Positions 36,694 to 45,872 are shown, counted from the first letter of the stretch. The stretch: 64,000 nt of DNA from Planctomycetes bacterium syqfu (GCA_020974905.1 CP087563.1:3968001-4032000), one strand, 5' to 3'. A program made the numbers and translations. The notes: generated by a model not told the origin, from the letters alone.

Positions 36694-37530
36694 ATGAACA
36701 CGATCCAGATTGCAGATGTGAAGATTGGACCTGACGCGCCGTTGGCGATTATTGCTGGCCCCTGTGTCGCTGAATCGCTTGAGCTGTGTATGAAAGTCGG
36801 TGATGCGCTGCGGGCACGCTGTCGCGAGCTTGGCTTTGGGTACATCTTCAAAGCCAGTTTCGATAAAGCCAATCGTTCGAGTATCCACAGTTATCGTGGG
36901 CCGGGGTTGGAACAGGCGATGCAGTGGTTTGAGATTGTCAAAAGCGAACTTGGCGTGCCGGTGACGACGGATGTGCATGATGCATCGCAGACCAAGCCGG
37001 TGGGCGGTGTGTGTGACATTCTGCAGATTCCCGCGTTTCTCTGTCGTCAGACGGACTTGCTTCAGGCTGCTGCGGCAACGGGTAAGGCGGTGAGTGTGAA
37101 GAAGGGCCAATTCCTGTCGCCCGATGAGATGTCCAGCGTGGTGGAGAAGCTTGAGGAAAGTGGCGCGGACAAGGCAGGCATCATGCTCATGGAGCGTGGC
37201 ACGTTTTTCGGTTACCAGCGGTTGGTCAACGACTTCATCGGTGTGAATGACATGATGCAACACGGTTGGCCGGTGTGTTTTGATGTCACGCATTCGACAC
37301 AACTTCCCGGTGCCGGGGGCAGTGGCAGTGGTGGTGGACGGATCACCGGCGGACGCCCGGATTGTGCACCGATGCTTGCCAGGTGCGCGGTGGTGGCGGG
37401 TGTGCAGTGTTTGTTCATGGAAGTGCATCCCAACCCCAGCAAGGGTAAGAGTGATTCAGCAACGATGCTTTCCATCGAGCAGGCATGTGCGTTACTCGGC
37501 CAACTCAAGAAGCTGCGCGACGCGATGTGA
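36694..37530 (+). CDS. kdsA: 3-deoxy-8-phosphooctulonate (Kdo-8-P) synthase
   Basis: Condenses arabinose 5-phosphate with phosphoenolpyruvate to give Kdo 8-phosphate. The 278 residues contain IIAGPCVAES, YIFKASFDKANRSS, TDVHDASQ, IPAFLCRQTDLL, VKKGQFLSP and FDVTHSTQLPG. Cys in the AGPC block replaces the Asn of the metal-independent E. coli enzyme, so this should be the metal-dependent class, in which His and Glu/Asp residues also bind the metal. I use the ATG at 36694; ATGs at 36685 and 36652 are in frame and cannot be excluded. It works with kdsD and kdsC at 10.8-12.5 kb. Confidence 0.93.
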   Translation: MNTIQIADVKIGPDAPLAIIAGPCVAESLELCMKVGDALRARCRELGFGYIFKASFDKANRSSIHSYRGPGLEQAMQWFEIVKSELGVPVTTDVHDASQTKPVGGVCDILQIPAFLCRQTDLLQAAAATGKAVSVKKGQFLSPDEMSSVVEKLEESGADKAGIMLMERGTFFGYQRLVNDFIGVNDMMQHGWPVCFDVTHSTQLPGAGGSGSGGGRITGGRPDCAPMLARCAVVAGVQCLFMEVHPNPSKGKSDSATMLSIEQACALLGQLKKLRDAM

Positions 37531-37593
37531 GATTGGCGTTGGTATGCGTGTTCAAGGCATTTTTGCCACAGATACTCACAGATAAAGACAGGT

Positions 37594-37613
37594 ATCTCAA
37601 AGTGGTTTGAGAT
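37594..37613. repeat. Small perfect inverted repeat after kdsA
   Basis: ATCTCAAA and TTTGAGAT with a four-base loop form a hairpin 64 bases past the stop. No T run follows, so terminator function is doubtful. Confidence 0.45.
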
Positions 37614-37690
37614 GGCATACGCGTTTGTTCGTGATGTGTGGTGTTATCGCTGTTTTTTTCGACTCAAGCTTTTTCAGGGACGCTGTCATA

Positions 37691-37782
37691 TGTCATTCCC
37701 GCGCAGGCGGGAATCCAGTGGCATTCAGTTGACGCTTGCAAGTTCCACTGGACTCCCGTCTTCCGGGGGCGCGGGAGTGACG
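37691..37782. repeat. Inverted-repeat element (ATTCCCGCGCAGGCGGGAAT type), copy 2
   Basis: It matches the reverse complement of 7970-8054 over the full element, including the non-palindromic centre (CAGTGGCAT.CAG.TGACGCTTGCA), apart from a short insertion in one arm. It lies in the 37531-38002 convergent gap, which holds only repeats and terminators. Confidence 0.85.
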
Positions 37783-37869
37783 GTGAGTCTTTGGGAGAGT
37801 GTTAAGCGTATTGCGAGGAAGTGTCGTAGCTGTTTTTCGCAGAGAAGACGATTGATTTTTTTAAGATGC

Positions 37870-37900
37870 GACCCGTACCTCAGGAGAGGTACGGCTTTTG
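37870..37900 (-). repeat. Hairpin repeat, AAAGCCGT...ACGGGT family, copy 1
   Basis: On the minus strand AAAGCCGTACCTCTCCTGAG continues into GTACGGGTC. On the plus strand the stem is followed by CTTTTGTCTT, so it could also end kdsA transcription. Confidence 0.65.
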
Positions 37901-37928
37901 TCTTGTGATGCATTGAATCGGCGCAATG

Positions 37929-37965
37929 AAAAAACCGCGGTGCCCAAGTGTGACACCGCGGTTTT
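37929..37965. terminator. Bidirectional terminator beside the Fur-family gene
   Basis: A-run, ACCGCGGTG, loop, CACCGCGGT, then TTTTG. On the minus strand it lies about 40 bases past the fur-like stop and is followed by six T. Confidence 0.85.
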
Positions 37966-38002
37966 GTTGATTCGTTACATGTCAAGGCATGAGGTCGGTC
38001 AG

Positions 38003-38473
38003 TTAATTGACTTCGACGGCTTCACGGGTGTACTCGCCGATGAGTTCGATCTGCATGCGGCTGATGCGAAAGCCCAGTGTGTCTTCGATTTCCTTGAGTA
38101 CGTCCTGTGGGAGGTTGTCCAGGAGCTTCTGTCCCAGGGCTTCAGGAACGTCCGAGAGACTGCCTGTTGCACAGTCACGGATATGCAGGTGGTCATCGAC
38201 TGCTGCGTCGTAGCGGGCGGATGTGCCCCCGTCAGCAAGCTTTTGTGCCAAGCCGGACTTCACCAGGGCTTCGAGGGTGTTGTACACCGTTGCCAAACTG
38301 ATGCCAGACTCGGATCGCGAGAGCTTTTGGAAAAGCTGGTCGGCAGTGGGGTGGACTTTTTCACTGGCCAGCGCGGTGTAGACCGCAAAACGCTGGCGCG
38401 TGAACCGAAGGCTGTGAGCACAAAACAGTGAATGTACAGCAGCCTCGTCTAAATTGTGATTGTTTTGATGCAT
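38003..38473 (-). CDS. Fur-family transcriptional regulator
   Basis: Metal-responsive repressor of 156 residues. The N-terminal winged helix (RFTRQRFAVYTAL..., HPTADQLFQKL, ISLATVYNTLEALVKSGLA) is typical, followed by the DDHLHIRDCATGSLSDVP metal-site region. The C-terminal CxxC pairs of many Fur proteins are absent, and only one Cys remains in the central block. This is more like PerR/Irr-type or manganese-type members, but the subclass cannot be fixed. The ATG at 38473 is preferred to an in-frame TTG four codons upstream. A PerR-box-like palindrome overlaps its likely -10 region, suggesting autoregulation. Confidence 0.88.
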   Translation of the reverse strand: MHQNNHNLDEAAVHSLFCAHSLRFTRQRFAVYTALASEKVHPTADQLFQKLSRSESGISLATVYNTLEALVKSGLAQKLADGGTSARYDAAVDDHLHIRDCATGSLSDVPEALGQKLLDNLPQDVLKEIEDTLGFRISRMQIELIGEYTREAVEVN

Positions 38474-38538
38474 GGCGGGTTCCAAGGCTCGAAAACTATC
38501 GGTATGTCTGTCGCTCTAAAGGGATTGGTGTTTTAGAA

Positions 38539-38553
38539 CTATTATAATTATAG
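38539..38553. promoter_or_regulatory. Fur/PerR-box-like palindrome upstream of the Fur-family gene
   Basis: CTATTATAATTATAG is a 15-base palindrome with one mismatch, close to the PerR box. On the minus strand it includes TATAAT, a good -10 box, about 70 bases before the ATG. Apart from this site and the terminator at 38854, the 38474-38955 gap holds nothing I recognise. Confidence 0.5.
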
Positions 38554-38853
38554 ACACTCAAAGTAGCTGGGAAAAGTATTTTTTAGCAAATACCTGGTTT
38601 CGGTGATACAAAGCGTACCGGGTGATTCGGTGATTAACGGTGCTAATGCCGTGTTCGTAACAGCTTGGATGCCATCGACACACCGCGTTTGATTGCGTTG
38701 TGTGTTCATTTGCAGTTGAGTTTCACAGCTTCAAGTCACCCGCAGGAATCGACTGCGTTACTTCCACCGGCTTTGTTGCAATGGTGTGCTGTGGGTGTCT
38801 TGTTGATGTCAATGAGGGTTTCAAGCGACGTTATTGATCGTGTGCCAACGAAA

Positions 38854-38890
38854 AATCAGGATGAACCGTGCGAAGACGATTCATCCTGAT
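38854..38890 (-). terminator. Rho-independent terminator of the EF-hand gene
   Basis: ATCAGGATGAA and TTCATCCTGAT form an 11-base perfect stem, followed by five T on the minus strand. Confidence 0.82.
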
Positions 38891-38955
38891 GGTTGTGTCG
38901 ATGAGCTGTGAGAAAGTTGGGGTGATGCAGTTAGCTGTGCATCATGGTTTGGGTG

Positions 38956-39546
38956 TTACTCTTCGGTGGTCTGCTTTTTGTCTTTGCGAGCCTCAAGTGC
39001 AGCCTTGCGTTCTTCGGGGCTGATTTTGCCATCACCGTCGGTGTCTGCAGCCTTCTTGCGTTCTTCCATTTTGGCTTTGTGGGCATCGCGAGCGGCTTTG
39101 CGTTCTTCATCACTGATCTTGCCATCGCCATTGGTGTCGAACTTTTCGAGCAGCTTGGCTTTGTGCTGGGCGATCTTGGCTTCCATGGCTTTGCGTTCAT
39201 CATCGCTGAGCACGCCGTCACCGTTGGTGTCCGCCTGTTTTTCCATGCGCTTGCGCATGATCTCTTCGCGTTTGGCTTTGGCAGCGGCTTTTTCTTCGTC
39301 GCTGATGACGCCATCACCATTGGTGTCGATTTCCTTGAGTTTGTTTTCGCGCTTTTCCTTCATCTTGGCTTTGGCGGCTTCGCGTTCTTCCTTGCTGATC
39401 CTGCCATCACCATTGGTGTCGGCCATTTCCATCAGGCGTGCTTTACGGTCACCCTTGGCCGGCTTGTCCTCTGCCATGGCGTTGGCGGTGACGATCATGC
39501 CCATGGACAGGACGGTGAGTAACGAAATCTTGGTCAGGCGAGTCAT
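38956..39546 (-). CDS. Secreted EF-hand calcium-binding repeat protein
   Basis: Exported protein of 196 residues. A signal peptide (LLTVLSMGMIVTANAMA) ends near residue 25. Five canonical EF-hand loops follow at roughly 32-residue spacing: DTNGDGRISKEE, DTNGDGVISDEE, DTNGDGVLSDDE, DTNGDGKISDEE and DTDGDGKISPEE, each with the required Asp/Glu positions. The intervening helices are rich in Lys, Ala and Glu. It should bind up to five Ca ions. AAGGAA precedes the ATG. Such secreted EF-hand proteins are common in Planctomycetes; the role is unknown. Confidence 0.88.
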   Translation of the reverse strand: MTRLTKISLLTVLSMGMIVTANAMAEDKPAKGDRKARLMEMADTNGDGRISKEEREAAKAKMKEKRENKLKEIDTNGDGVISDEEKAAAKAKREEIMRKRMEKQADTNGDGVLSDDERKAMEAKIAQHKAKLLEKFDTNGDGKISDEERKAARDAHKAKMEERKKAADTDGDGKISPEERKAALEARKDKKQTTEE

Positions 39547-39663
39547 GTTTTATTTCCTTGTGTTGGAGGTGTGTTCGGTTTCCTGAAACTGAAAGCCAAA
39601 CGCACGGTGATAAGGCGTATTGCAATGGGTGCTGAAAAATTGTTGGCTGAGCATGGTGGGATA

Positions 39664-39692
39664 AAAAAAGGCGTCCCCGTTGTTGGGGACGC
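39664..39692 (-). terminator. Rho-independent terminator of the histone H1-like gene
   Basis: GGCGTCCCC and GGGGACGCC form a nine-base stem with a six-base loop, followed by seven T on the minus strand. Confidence 0.88.
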
Positions 39693-39825
39693 CTGGTGTG
39701 TTCTGAGGTGGCTCTCTGGGTTTCTTTGAGTTTATCTACCCTTTAAGATTCGGAGCGAGTAGGTAAACCCCTTGGAATTCCTGGGGCCGAGCGTTCATGC
39801 CATGCCCCACACTTACGTTGTGTTG

Positions 39826-40101
39826 TTATTTCTTCTTGGTAGCTTTTTTCGTTGCTTTTTTCTTGGCAACTTTCTTGGTGGCCTTCTTGGCCGGAGCCTT
39901 CTTGGCTACCTTCTTCTTGGCGACCTTCTTCTTCGCTACTTTCTTCTTAGCGACTTTCTTGGCCGGTGCCTTCTTGGCAACCTTCTTCACGACCTTCTTC
40001 TTGGCGACCTTCTTGGCTGGTGCCTTCTTGGCAACTTTCTTCACAGCCTTCTTCTTGGTGGCCTTCTTAGCGACCTTTTTCGATGCTTTTTTCTTAGCCA
40101 T
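39826..40101 (-). CDS. Lys/Ala-rich histone H1-like protein
   Basis: Basic protein of 91 residues made almost only of Lys, Ala, Val, Thr and Pro, in repeats of AKKVAKK and KKAPAKK. This composition matches the C-terminal domain of eukaryotic H1 and bacterial H1-like proteins (HC2, AlgP/AlgR3-type tails), which bind DNA non-specifically. There is no acidic residue in the whole protein. AAAGGAT lies upstream of the ATG, and a strong terminator follows, so it is a real single-gene unit. Repeat number probably varies between strains. A nucleoid-structuring role is inferred. Confidence 0.85.
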   Translation of the reverse strand: MAKKKASKKVAKKATKKKAVKKVAKKAPAKKVAKKKVVKKVAKKAPAKKVAKKKVAKKKVAKKKVAKKAPAKKATKKVAKKKATKKATKKK

Positions 40102-40301
40102 GGGCTTATCCTTTCAAGAACGCCCTCAGAACATTTAACCAATTAAACGCGGTATGCATTTTTAAGTCAATAAAAATTACCTACCTTAACGCGAATTCTT
40201 ATCGGCAATGAACGGTACTCAGCTTGAGGATTCGTTTAAATGTTCATCAAAGATGTTATCCGGCCATGCCTTTTTCTTTGATCAACAACAACACAAGAAC
40301 T

Positions 40302-42347
40302 TCAATCTTCCTCTTCCTGAGGCTTGTACTGGCCAACAATCTGTTGTTGAACGTGCGCGGGAACCGGTTCGTAATGGCTTAACTCCATCGTGTATGACCC
40401 CACACCACCGGTCATCGCTTTAACCGCGGATTGATAGTTGGTCAGTTCAGCTAACGGTGCTTGTGCGCGAATGCAAAGCATGTCACCTGGCAGCGTATCC
40501 GTACCGGTGATGCGCCCACGTTTACCCGATAAATCGCCTGCAATATCGCCCATGTTCACTTCGGGCACCGTGATTTCCAAGTCGACCAACGGCTCTAACA
40601 CAGCAGGTCCGGCCTTACTCACCGCATCAATGAATGCACGCTTGCCTGCAGTGACAAAGGCCACTTCCTTACTGTCAACGGGATGATGTTTGCCATCGTA
40701 AACACTGACCTTGATGTCCTGCATCGGATAGCCTGCGATGCAGCCCTGTTCCATCACCATGCGCACACCCTTTTCAATCGCAGGGATAAATGCAGCAGGA
40801 ATGGACCCGCCGAACGTTTCGTTGGCAAATTCAAAACCTTCACCACGTTCTTTGGGTTCGATGCGCAGATAAACTTCACCAAACTGACCTGCACCACCGG
40901 ATTGTTTCTTGTGTCGGTGATGACCTTCGGCTTTGCCTTGGATGGTTTCCTTGTAAGCGATCTTCGGGGGTTCGGTGTCCACTTCGACGTTAAAGCGTTC
41001 TTTCATCTTCTCCAGAACGATGCGCAGATGCAGTTGGCCAAGACCATACATGACGGTTTGACCGGTGGTGTTGCTGCGTTCAATGACCAGACACGGGTCT
41101 TCAGCGGTCATGGAGGAGATCGCTTTGGCCATCTTGGTTTCATCACCACGACTCTTGGCTTCGATGGCAAGACCGTCCATCGGTTTGGGGAAGCTCAAAG
41201 GTAAAAGATGAATGACTTCGTCTGCTGGATCGTCATGCAGCACACAGTCAAAGTCCAGATCATCGAGCTTGGCTAACGCGCAGATATCACCGGGGATGCC
41301 CGAGTCGACTTCTGCATGTTCCTTGCCATCAAGTTTATGTAAGTGTGCAACACGAATCGGCTTCTTGCTGTGACCGATAAGCAGTTGCGTGTCGTGATTG
41401 ATCGTGCCTTGATGAATTCGGAAGATGCCCATGCGTCCGACGAAGGGGTCGACGGTGACTTTAAAGACATGTGCGATGACATGCTTGGATGGATCAGGCT
41501 CAGCATGAAACTCCACTGCGTTTTCGTCTTCACCCTTGATAAACGGGCGGGGGTTGCCTTCCATGGGATTGGGGGCAAGCGAAACCAGAAAGTGCAGCAG
41601 GTCATCAATGCCCGCGCCGGTGGTGGCGGAGGTGAAGAGAATCGGGACCAGGTGTCCTTCGCGGAGTGCTTCTTCAAATGCGCCATGCATCTCTTCAGGT
41701 TTGACGTCGCCTTCTTCGAGATATTTTTCCATCAGCGATTCGTCGACTTCAACGATTTGATCGATGATGGCAGTGTGCGCTTCGTGGACATCGGAAAAAT
41801 CAGCCTTGCCATCGGCTTTGAGCAGCACGTCGATAACACCTTTACCGCCATCACAGGGCAGGTTGAATGGCAGACATTCGTTACCAAACGTCTCACGTAT
41901 CTGTTCAACGAGCATGGGCAGGTCGACATTGTCCTGATCGATCTTGTTGATGATGATGGCGCGACAGAGATTGCGTTCCTTGCCGAACTGCATCATGCGC
42001 CGGGTCATCATTTCAATGCCGTTGTGCGCGTTGATGACGACCGCCATGGTTTCGACTGCGGGCAGGACGCTCAAGGCATGCCCCATGAAGTCGGGGAAGC
42101 CGGGTGTGTCGATGAGATTGATGTGCTTGTCTTTGTAATCACAACTGACCACTGAGGACGAAAGGCTGTGCTGGTGGTGTTTTTCCAGCGGATCAAAGTC
42201 GCAAACCGTGTCGCCGCGTTCGATCGAACCCATGTTGCCGATCTTCCCGGTGTGCTTGAGGATGGCCTCGGTGAGCATGGTCTTGCCAGCCGAACCGTGG
42301 CCAACAAGCGCAACGTTGCGAATGTCCTCAGTGGTGTACTTAGGCAT
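40302..42347 (-). CDS. Elongation factor G-like translational GTPase
   Basis: GTPase of 681 residues with EF-G domain order. G1 is GHGSAGKT (16-23), G3 is DTPGFPDF (usual DTPGHVDF) and G4 is NKID; domain II, domain III and an EF-G domain IV/V (SGGAGQFGEVYLRIEP, YPMQDIKVSVYDG, RGRITGTD) follow. Replacement of the catalytic His in G3 by Phe and the short switch I (ERGDTVCDFDPLEKHHQHSL) point to the EF-G-2/FusA2-like branch rather than the main translocase. Function of that branch is poorly known. GGAGGT lies upstream of the ATG. The gene stands alone. Confidence 0.88.
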   Translation of the reverse strand: MPKYTTEDIRNVALVGHGSAGKTMLTEAILKHTGKIGNMGSIERGDTVCDFDPLEKHHQHSLSSSVVSCDYKDKHINLIDTPGFPDFMGHALSVLPAVETMAVVINAHNGIEMMTRRMMQFGKERNLCRAIIINKIDQDNVDLPMLVEQIRETFGNECLPFNLPCDGGKGVIDVLLKADGKADFSDVHEAHTAIIDQIVEVDESLMEKYLEEGDVKPEEMHGAFEEALREGHLVPILFTSATTGAGIDDLLHFLVSLAPNPMEGNPRPFIKGEDENAVEFHAEPDPSKHVIAHVFKVTVDPFVGRMGIFRIHQGTINHDTQLLIGHSKKPIRVAHLHKLDGKEHAEVDSGIPGDICALAKLDDLDFDCVLHDDPADEVIHLLPLSFPKPMDGLAIEAKSRGDETKMAKAISSMTAEDPCLVIERSNTTGQTVMYGLGQLHLRIVLEKMKERFNVEVDTEPPKIAYKETIQGKAEGHHRHKKQSGGAGQFGEVYLRIEPKERGEGFEFANETFGGSIPAAFIPAIEKGVRMVMEQGCIAGYPMQDIKVSVYDGKHHPVDSKEVAFVTAGKRAFIDAVSKAGPAVLEPLVDLEITVPEVNMGDIAGDLSGKRGRITGTDTLPGDMLCIRAQAPLAELTNYQSAVKAMTGGVGSYTMELSHYEPVPAHVQQQIVGQYKPQEEED

Positions 42348-42625
42348 GATGACGTGTACCTCCGTATGGATGTGGAAAAGATTTGAATGTAGTGCGTAAA
42401 AAGACTTGTGTGTCAGTAGTATAAGCTTGCGCAAATTCAACTGCACGTAAATCGGCGAATCGGAGAAGGGAAAAGGCCGTTTTTGTCACTTTGATCATGT
42501 GCGTCCCGGCATGATATTTCAAACACTTGCGTCAAGTTAATACGTGATGTTAGGCACAAGAGTTCTTGCGGTCTTGTGATTTGTGAAGCAATCTTTGTTG
42601 TTGTGAAAATCGGTTTGTGTTTTAC

Positions 42626-42706
42626 AAAGCCGTGACCCTCCCGGGTCACGGGTGTCGGGGTGAGATGACGGTTAATCGACCCGTGCCGCAGGAGCGACAC
42701 GGCTTT
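42626..42706. repeat. Inverted pair of AAAGCCGT...ACGGGT hairpins
   Basis: The first unit (42626-42654) reads AAAGCCGTGACCCTCCCGGG then TCACGGGT on the plus strand. The second (42678-42706) is the same element on the minus strand with stem changes. With 37870-37900 they give three copies whose stems vary in a paired way. The 42348-42902 gap contains this pair and otherwise nothing I recognise. Confidence 0.7.
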
Positions 42707-42902
42707 GAGCACACCCCCGACTGCCAGATCGACACCCATTTGGTGTTTGCAGGCCCCAACGTGGCAGGTGCGGCGGTGTCGCGACCATTTTGAGATTGCC
42801 GGCGATAATTTTTAACTGTCTGTTTTTACTTATCTTGCGTGTTGCAATGAAAAATATCTGAAACTGGCACTCTGGCGCCTGCCTTGCAACAAGACTGATG
42901 CC

Positions 42903-43394
42903 ATGCAAAACGTGCGTCTGGACAGGTCGACTCGTTTGAACGTGCTGCTGACAGAAGACCGGCCGCGCGGCGATGGGCATTGGTCACACCATTTGCCCCG
43001 CCTGCTTGAGCCGTTTGGCGTGTACACCCACGTCGCCCACAGCGGACGCCAAGCCATCGACTTTGCCGAACGCAACCCGATTCACGCGGCGGTGGTCGAC
43101 CTGAGCACCCCGATCGACACACCGGGTGTGCCTTCGACGGACGGGACCGACGGCATGTGGCTCATTGAGCTCTTGCGTCGCCTGCCCAACAAGCCGCCGT
43201 TTGTGGTGGTGACCAGCCCGATGGTGGATGACGCCCAGGTGTCCCGCGTTTTGCATCAGGCACTCAAAGCCGGCGCGTTCAGCGTGCTTAACCGACCGGC
43301 AAGCCTCAATGACGTGTTGACCGTCTTCCAGAGACTCGTCGACACCTGCTACGCCGGATCATGGCCTTCGCCATCGGCAGGCAACCACAGCTAA
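42903..43394 (+). CDS. Receiver-domain-like protein with a degenerate active site
   Basis: Protein of 163 residues with a CheY-like fold: VLLTED (acidic pair Glu18-Asp19), phospho-acceptor Asp66 in AAVVDLSTP, Thr104 in VVVTSP. The invariant Lys is replaced by Asn130 (VLNRP). An insert of about 12 residues follows Asp66. There is no output domain. With the Lys missing, phosphorylation signalling is doubtful, so it may act as a protein-interaction module. It lies 124 bases upstream of groES in the same direction, so co-transcription is possible but not shown. Confidence 0.75.
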   Translation: MQNVRLDRSTRLNVLLTEDRPRGDGHWSHHLPRLLEPFGVYTHVAHSGRQAIDFAERNPIHAAVVDLSTPIDTPGVPSTDGTDGMWLIELLRRLPNKPPFVVVTSPMVDDAQVSRVLHQALKAGAFSVLNRPASLNDVLTVFQRLVDTCYAGSWPSPSAGNHS

Positions 43395-43518
43395 CGACTG
43401 AGTCGGTTCGCGTGAATCGACTTTGAAATTTGGATAAGAACCCGACCACAACGGTCAGTTGAATTTTGGAAACTGTAAAGAACTTAAAAGCGTTCAACGT
43501 ATCAAAGGAGATTGAAGC

Positions 43519-43806
43519 ATGAACGTGCGTCCACTCGGCGACAAAATCATCGTCAAACGTGTCGAAGCCCAGGAAAAAACCGCATCCGGTATCTACCTGC
43601 CCGAATCTGCCAAGGAAAAGCCCCAGGAAGCCAAGATCATCGCCCTCGGTGATGGCAAAGTCCTCGACTCCGGCGAGCGTGCATCCTTCCAGGTCAAGAA
43701 GGGCGACACCGTCCTGCTGAGCAAATGGGGTGGCACCGAACTGAAGATCGACGGTGAAGAATATCTCATCCTCACCGAAGACGACATTCTCGCCGTCGTT
43801 GGCTAA
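43519..43806 (+). CDS. groS: Co-chaperonin GroES
   Basis: Ten-kilodalton lid subunit of the GroEL chaperonin, 95 residues. The N-terminal VRPLGDKIIVKRVEAQEKTASGIYLP contains the mobile loop, and the rest (GDTVLLSKWGGTELKIDGEEYLILTEDDILAVV) is typical. AAGGAG lies upstream of the ATG. The operon with groEL has an unusually long spacer of 155 bases with simple repeats. No CIRCE (HrcA) element is present upstream. Confidence 0.97.
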   Translation: MNVRPLGDKIIVKRVEAQEKTASGIYLPESAKEKPQEAKIIALGDGKVLDSGERASFQVKKGDTVLLSKWGGTELKIDGEEYLILTEDDILAVVG

Positions 43807-43841
43807 CCCCCGGAACCCCGGAACCCCCGGAACCCCCGGAA
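43807..43841 (+). repeat. Short tandem repeat (CCCCCGGAA)n in the groES-groEL spacer
   Basis: About four copies of a nine-base unit begin at the groES stop codon. A related CCCCCGGAAG doublet occurs at 51513-51530. Confidence 0.8.
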
Positions 43842-43911
43842 GTTTCCCCCGTGTGAAATGACCGTATTTGAAAGTGATAGGGAAGGGATGTTGCATCGCT
43901 TTTTGCCTTGC

Positions 43912-43944
43912 ACCCTAAACCCTAAAACCCAAACCCTAAACCCC
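43912..43944 (+). repeat. Telomere-like (CCCTAAA)n tract in the groES-groEL spacer
   Basis: ACCCTAAACCCTAAAACCCA continues with another CCCTAAACCCC. It ends 17 bases before the groEL start. Confidence 0.85.
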
Positions 43945-43961
43945 AATGTTGGAGTCCCAAA

Positions 43962-45587
<1,626 letters not shown>

Positions 45588-45621
45588 TCCCACCGTCCGC
45601 AATGTGAATATCACAAAATCA

Positions 45622-45657
45622 AACAACCCTCGTTCATTGAGCGAGGGTTGTTTTTTT
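45622..45657 (+). terminator. Rho-independent terminator of groES-groEL
   Basis: AACAACCCTCG and CGAGGGTTGTT form a perfect stem, with seven T following. Confidence 0.92.
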
Positions 45658-45678
45658 GCGCGCTTGGAAAATACGTAT

Positions 45679-45715
45679 GCACAACACCCCTGGGGTTAAA
45701 ACCCCAGGGCTTTAG
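45679..45715 (-). repeat. Palindromic repeat, GGGCTTTAAT family, copy 4
   Basis: GCACAACACCCCTGGGGTTA then AACCCCAGGGCTTTAG. Stem GGGGTT/AACCCC with the family's GTTGTGC and CTTTA flanks. It is in the convergent groEL-trpB gap 45588-45918. Confidence 0.88.
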
Positions 45716-45831
45716 TTCCAGTTCGAGCTTCAAAAAGAATGTCGCATCACACAATGACGCGGTGTCGTTCTTGGAAAAATGTGACACATACACATGAATG
45801 TTCACATGTGTTGCCAACAGCGATACGCATG

Positions 45832-45872
45832 CACATTAAAGCCCCGGGGTTTTAACCCCGGGGACGTTGTGC
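45832..45872 (+). repeat. Palindromic repeat, GGGCTTTAAT family, copy 5
   Basis: CACATTAAAGCCCCGGGG, TTTTAA, CCCCGGGG, then ACGTTGTGC. Opposite orientation to copy 4 in the same gap. Confidence 0.88.

Noticed and set aside
36601-37428. Long minus-strand open frame over kdsA
   Set aside because: Antisense shadow of kdsA with His/Arg-rich composition and no family similarity; kdsA motifs on the plus strand are unambiguous.
38665-38889. 74-residue plus-strand frame upstream of the EF-hand gene end
   Set aside because: It ends inside the terminator hairpin of the EF-hand gene and has no ribosome-binding site or family features.
39772-40146. Plus-strand frames rich in Leu and Phe over the H1-like gene
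   Set aside because: Antisense of Lys/Ala codon repeats. The minus strand has the ribosome-binding site, terminator and plausible composition.
43395-43518. CIRCE or sigma-32-type heat-shock signal before groES
   Set aside because: No TTAGCACTC-N9-GAGTGCTAA is present, and the best sigma-32-like match (TTTGAAA then CCCGA) is too poor to report.
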